Assembly: GCA_022564295.1 (NCBI GenBank)
Contig: JADFLR010000002.1
Location: 62,001 to 126,000, forward strand
Reading direction: 5' to 3'
Source: Bacteroidota bacterium
GTDB taxonomy: Bacteria; Bacteroidota; Ignavibacteria; Ignavibacteriales; Ignavibacteriaceae
Length of the DNA stretch: 64,000 nucleotides
Under the pieces are notes generated by a model. That model was not told the DNA's origin. It made no database searches and worked only from the letters and a program-made list of their open reading frames with translations. Shown piece after piece: positions 63,268 through 64,000 of the stretch. Made by a program: the position numbers and the translations under genes. Numbering within the stretch: the stretch's first letter is position 1; every line of letters begins with the position of its first letter.

Positions 63268-63474
63268 AATCACTCAATTTTTTAATTTACATTAATTTCT
63301 ATATACTAATTTTCAAAACTTATAATTAAAAGAAAAGTAAAAATAAACTGGACTGAGTTAAAAACATACTCCTTGCAATCAGTCAAAAAATTTTTACCGT
63401 ATTTATGAAAACAAATTAACAATTAGCGTTCTTTTAAATTGTCTTCTAATAATCATCATGCTTAAAAAAATCAC

Positions 63475-64000
63475 TTATTGAATTACAATATTTACATCCA
63501 GCCCGGCTTCGTTTGTTGTAGTCGGTGGAATTCTTGCTGCACCTTCGGGTTCTACTGTAGATCGTTTAAAGAAAATTGAGAGAGTTACTTTTGAACTTAT
63601 AGTATATCTTATTCGTGGTTCAATCGTGGTTCGTGTGGTGCCGTCCTGCGGAATTCCAACTTCATTAAAATTATTCATTTCATACCTTACAACAGAGTTT
63701 TGTGTTAATGTGTACGCCAGAGTAAACTCAATATCATTTTTCAAAGATAAGCCGAATAATGGAAGTTCGAAACCCGATTTAGAATAACTTGCAGTGAAAC
63801 CAATATCTTTTGAGAACGATTCAGTAATATTTGTAGTGGTTATACCTAAATTGAAACTGCTTCTTGTAGAATACTTAATGTTTCCGGATAAGTTACCGCC
63901 CCACAATTTCCCAAAGGTCATATTTAGACCAACGAGCGGAGTAAAACCATAATCAATTTTTTGTGTTTGTATTTCTTCTTTCCTGTCACTAGTAAGCTTC
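63475..64000 (-). CDS. sprA: C-terminus of SprA-like T9SS translocon protein (5' part outside window)
   Basis: The frame stays open to the right edge (KLTSDRKEEIQTQKIDYGFT upstream of an internal Met at 63921), so at least 174 residues belong to a larger protein. GFTPLVGLNMTFGKLWGG, LSLKNDIEFTLAYTL, NFNEVGIPQDGTTRTTIEPR and EPEGAARIPPTTTNEAGLDV are the conserved end of SprA, the very large outer-membrane translocation pore of T9SS. The protein consists of repeated beta strands here. It is on the same strand as porX with 200 bp between, which fits a T9SS locus. Confidence 0.85.
   Translation of the reverse strand, partial: KLTSDRKEEIQTQKIDYGFTPLVGLNMTFGKLWGGNLSGNIKYSTRSSFNLGITTTNITESFSKDIGFTASYSKSGFELPLFGLSLKNDIEFTLAYTLTQNSVVRYEMNNFNEVGIPQDGTTRTTIEPRIRYTISSKVTLSIFFKRSTVEPEGAARIPPTTTNEAGLDVNIVIQ

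Noticed and set aside
1-64000. Integron integrase or attI site.
   Set aside because: No tyrosine recombinase was found on either strand of the window; it may lie to the left or be absent.
1-64000. tRNA or rRNA genes.
   Set aside because: No cloverleaf with a TTCGA-type T arm and CCA-side acceptor, and no rRNA-like sequence, was recognised by eye.

Overview
The window is AT-rich chromosomal DNA of a Bacteroidota/Chlorobiota-type bacterium, most likely an Ignavibacteria-like lineage. The grounds are a secreted protein with the Por-secretion (T9SS) C-terminal sort signal containing NYPNPFNPTT (22.0-24.3 kb), a PorX-type response regulator (61.7-63.3 kb) and the C-terminus of a SprA-like T9SS translocon protein running off the right edge. 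This placement is inference from gene content; no rRNA or tRNA gene was seen.

Layout. 0-6.8 kb: end of an MFS exporter, an asparagine-synthase-like protein lacking the N-terminal Cys, a SpoIIE-type membrane phosphatase, a LysE exporter and a cysteine-synthase-family enzyme. 6.8-28.06 kb: a mosaic of small, functionally unrelated genes (two DinB, TspO, nitroreductase, MDR oxidoreductases, SnoaL, VOC, SDR, sterol-desaturase/HTTM operon, serine hydrolase, T9SS cargo, predicted nuclease). They are separated by attC-like hairpin sites (RYYYAAC ... GTTRRRY), and several genes have their stop codon inside the left core site. I read this as an integron-type gene-cassette array without a visible integrase. 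Interleaved with the gene cassettes is a family of about eleven non-coding repeats of roughly 90-390 bp. Most start at a GTTAAAC core site and several end at a GTTAGGC-like core site, so they look like a reiterated gene-less cassette. This is the most unusual structure in the window.

27.8-33.8 kb: an accessory hotspot upstream of tex, divided by three copies of a composite direct repeat (134-bp and 71-bp parts) into a three-gene module (EgtD-like methyltransferase, membrane protein, SSS symporter) and a Fic gene with a truncated hsdR remnant. 33.8-53.2 kb: tex, a methyltransferase, a SnoaL lipoprotein, a large zinc protease, a cluster of Ser/Thr kinase-TPR proteins with two kinase remnants (one full-length kinase looks chimeric, one remnant carries a palindromic insertion), a BNR-repeat protein, and small VOC/SRPBCC/FAD enzymes with one frameshifted and one decayed gene.

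53.2-64 kb: ordinary core genome. It holds a minus-strand heat-shock group (hsp20, dnaK, hsp20), birA-coaX on the plus strand, then a minus-strand run porX, tsaE, tsaB, DUF1573, accD, panC, preceded by the sprA-like end. The core part covers biotin and CoA supply, fatty-acid synthesis, tRNA t6A modification and T9SS signalling. The cassette region looks like imported, individually mobile functions of detoxification and defence type. Coordinates of attC-like sites and repeats are hand-read and approximate to a few bases.
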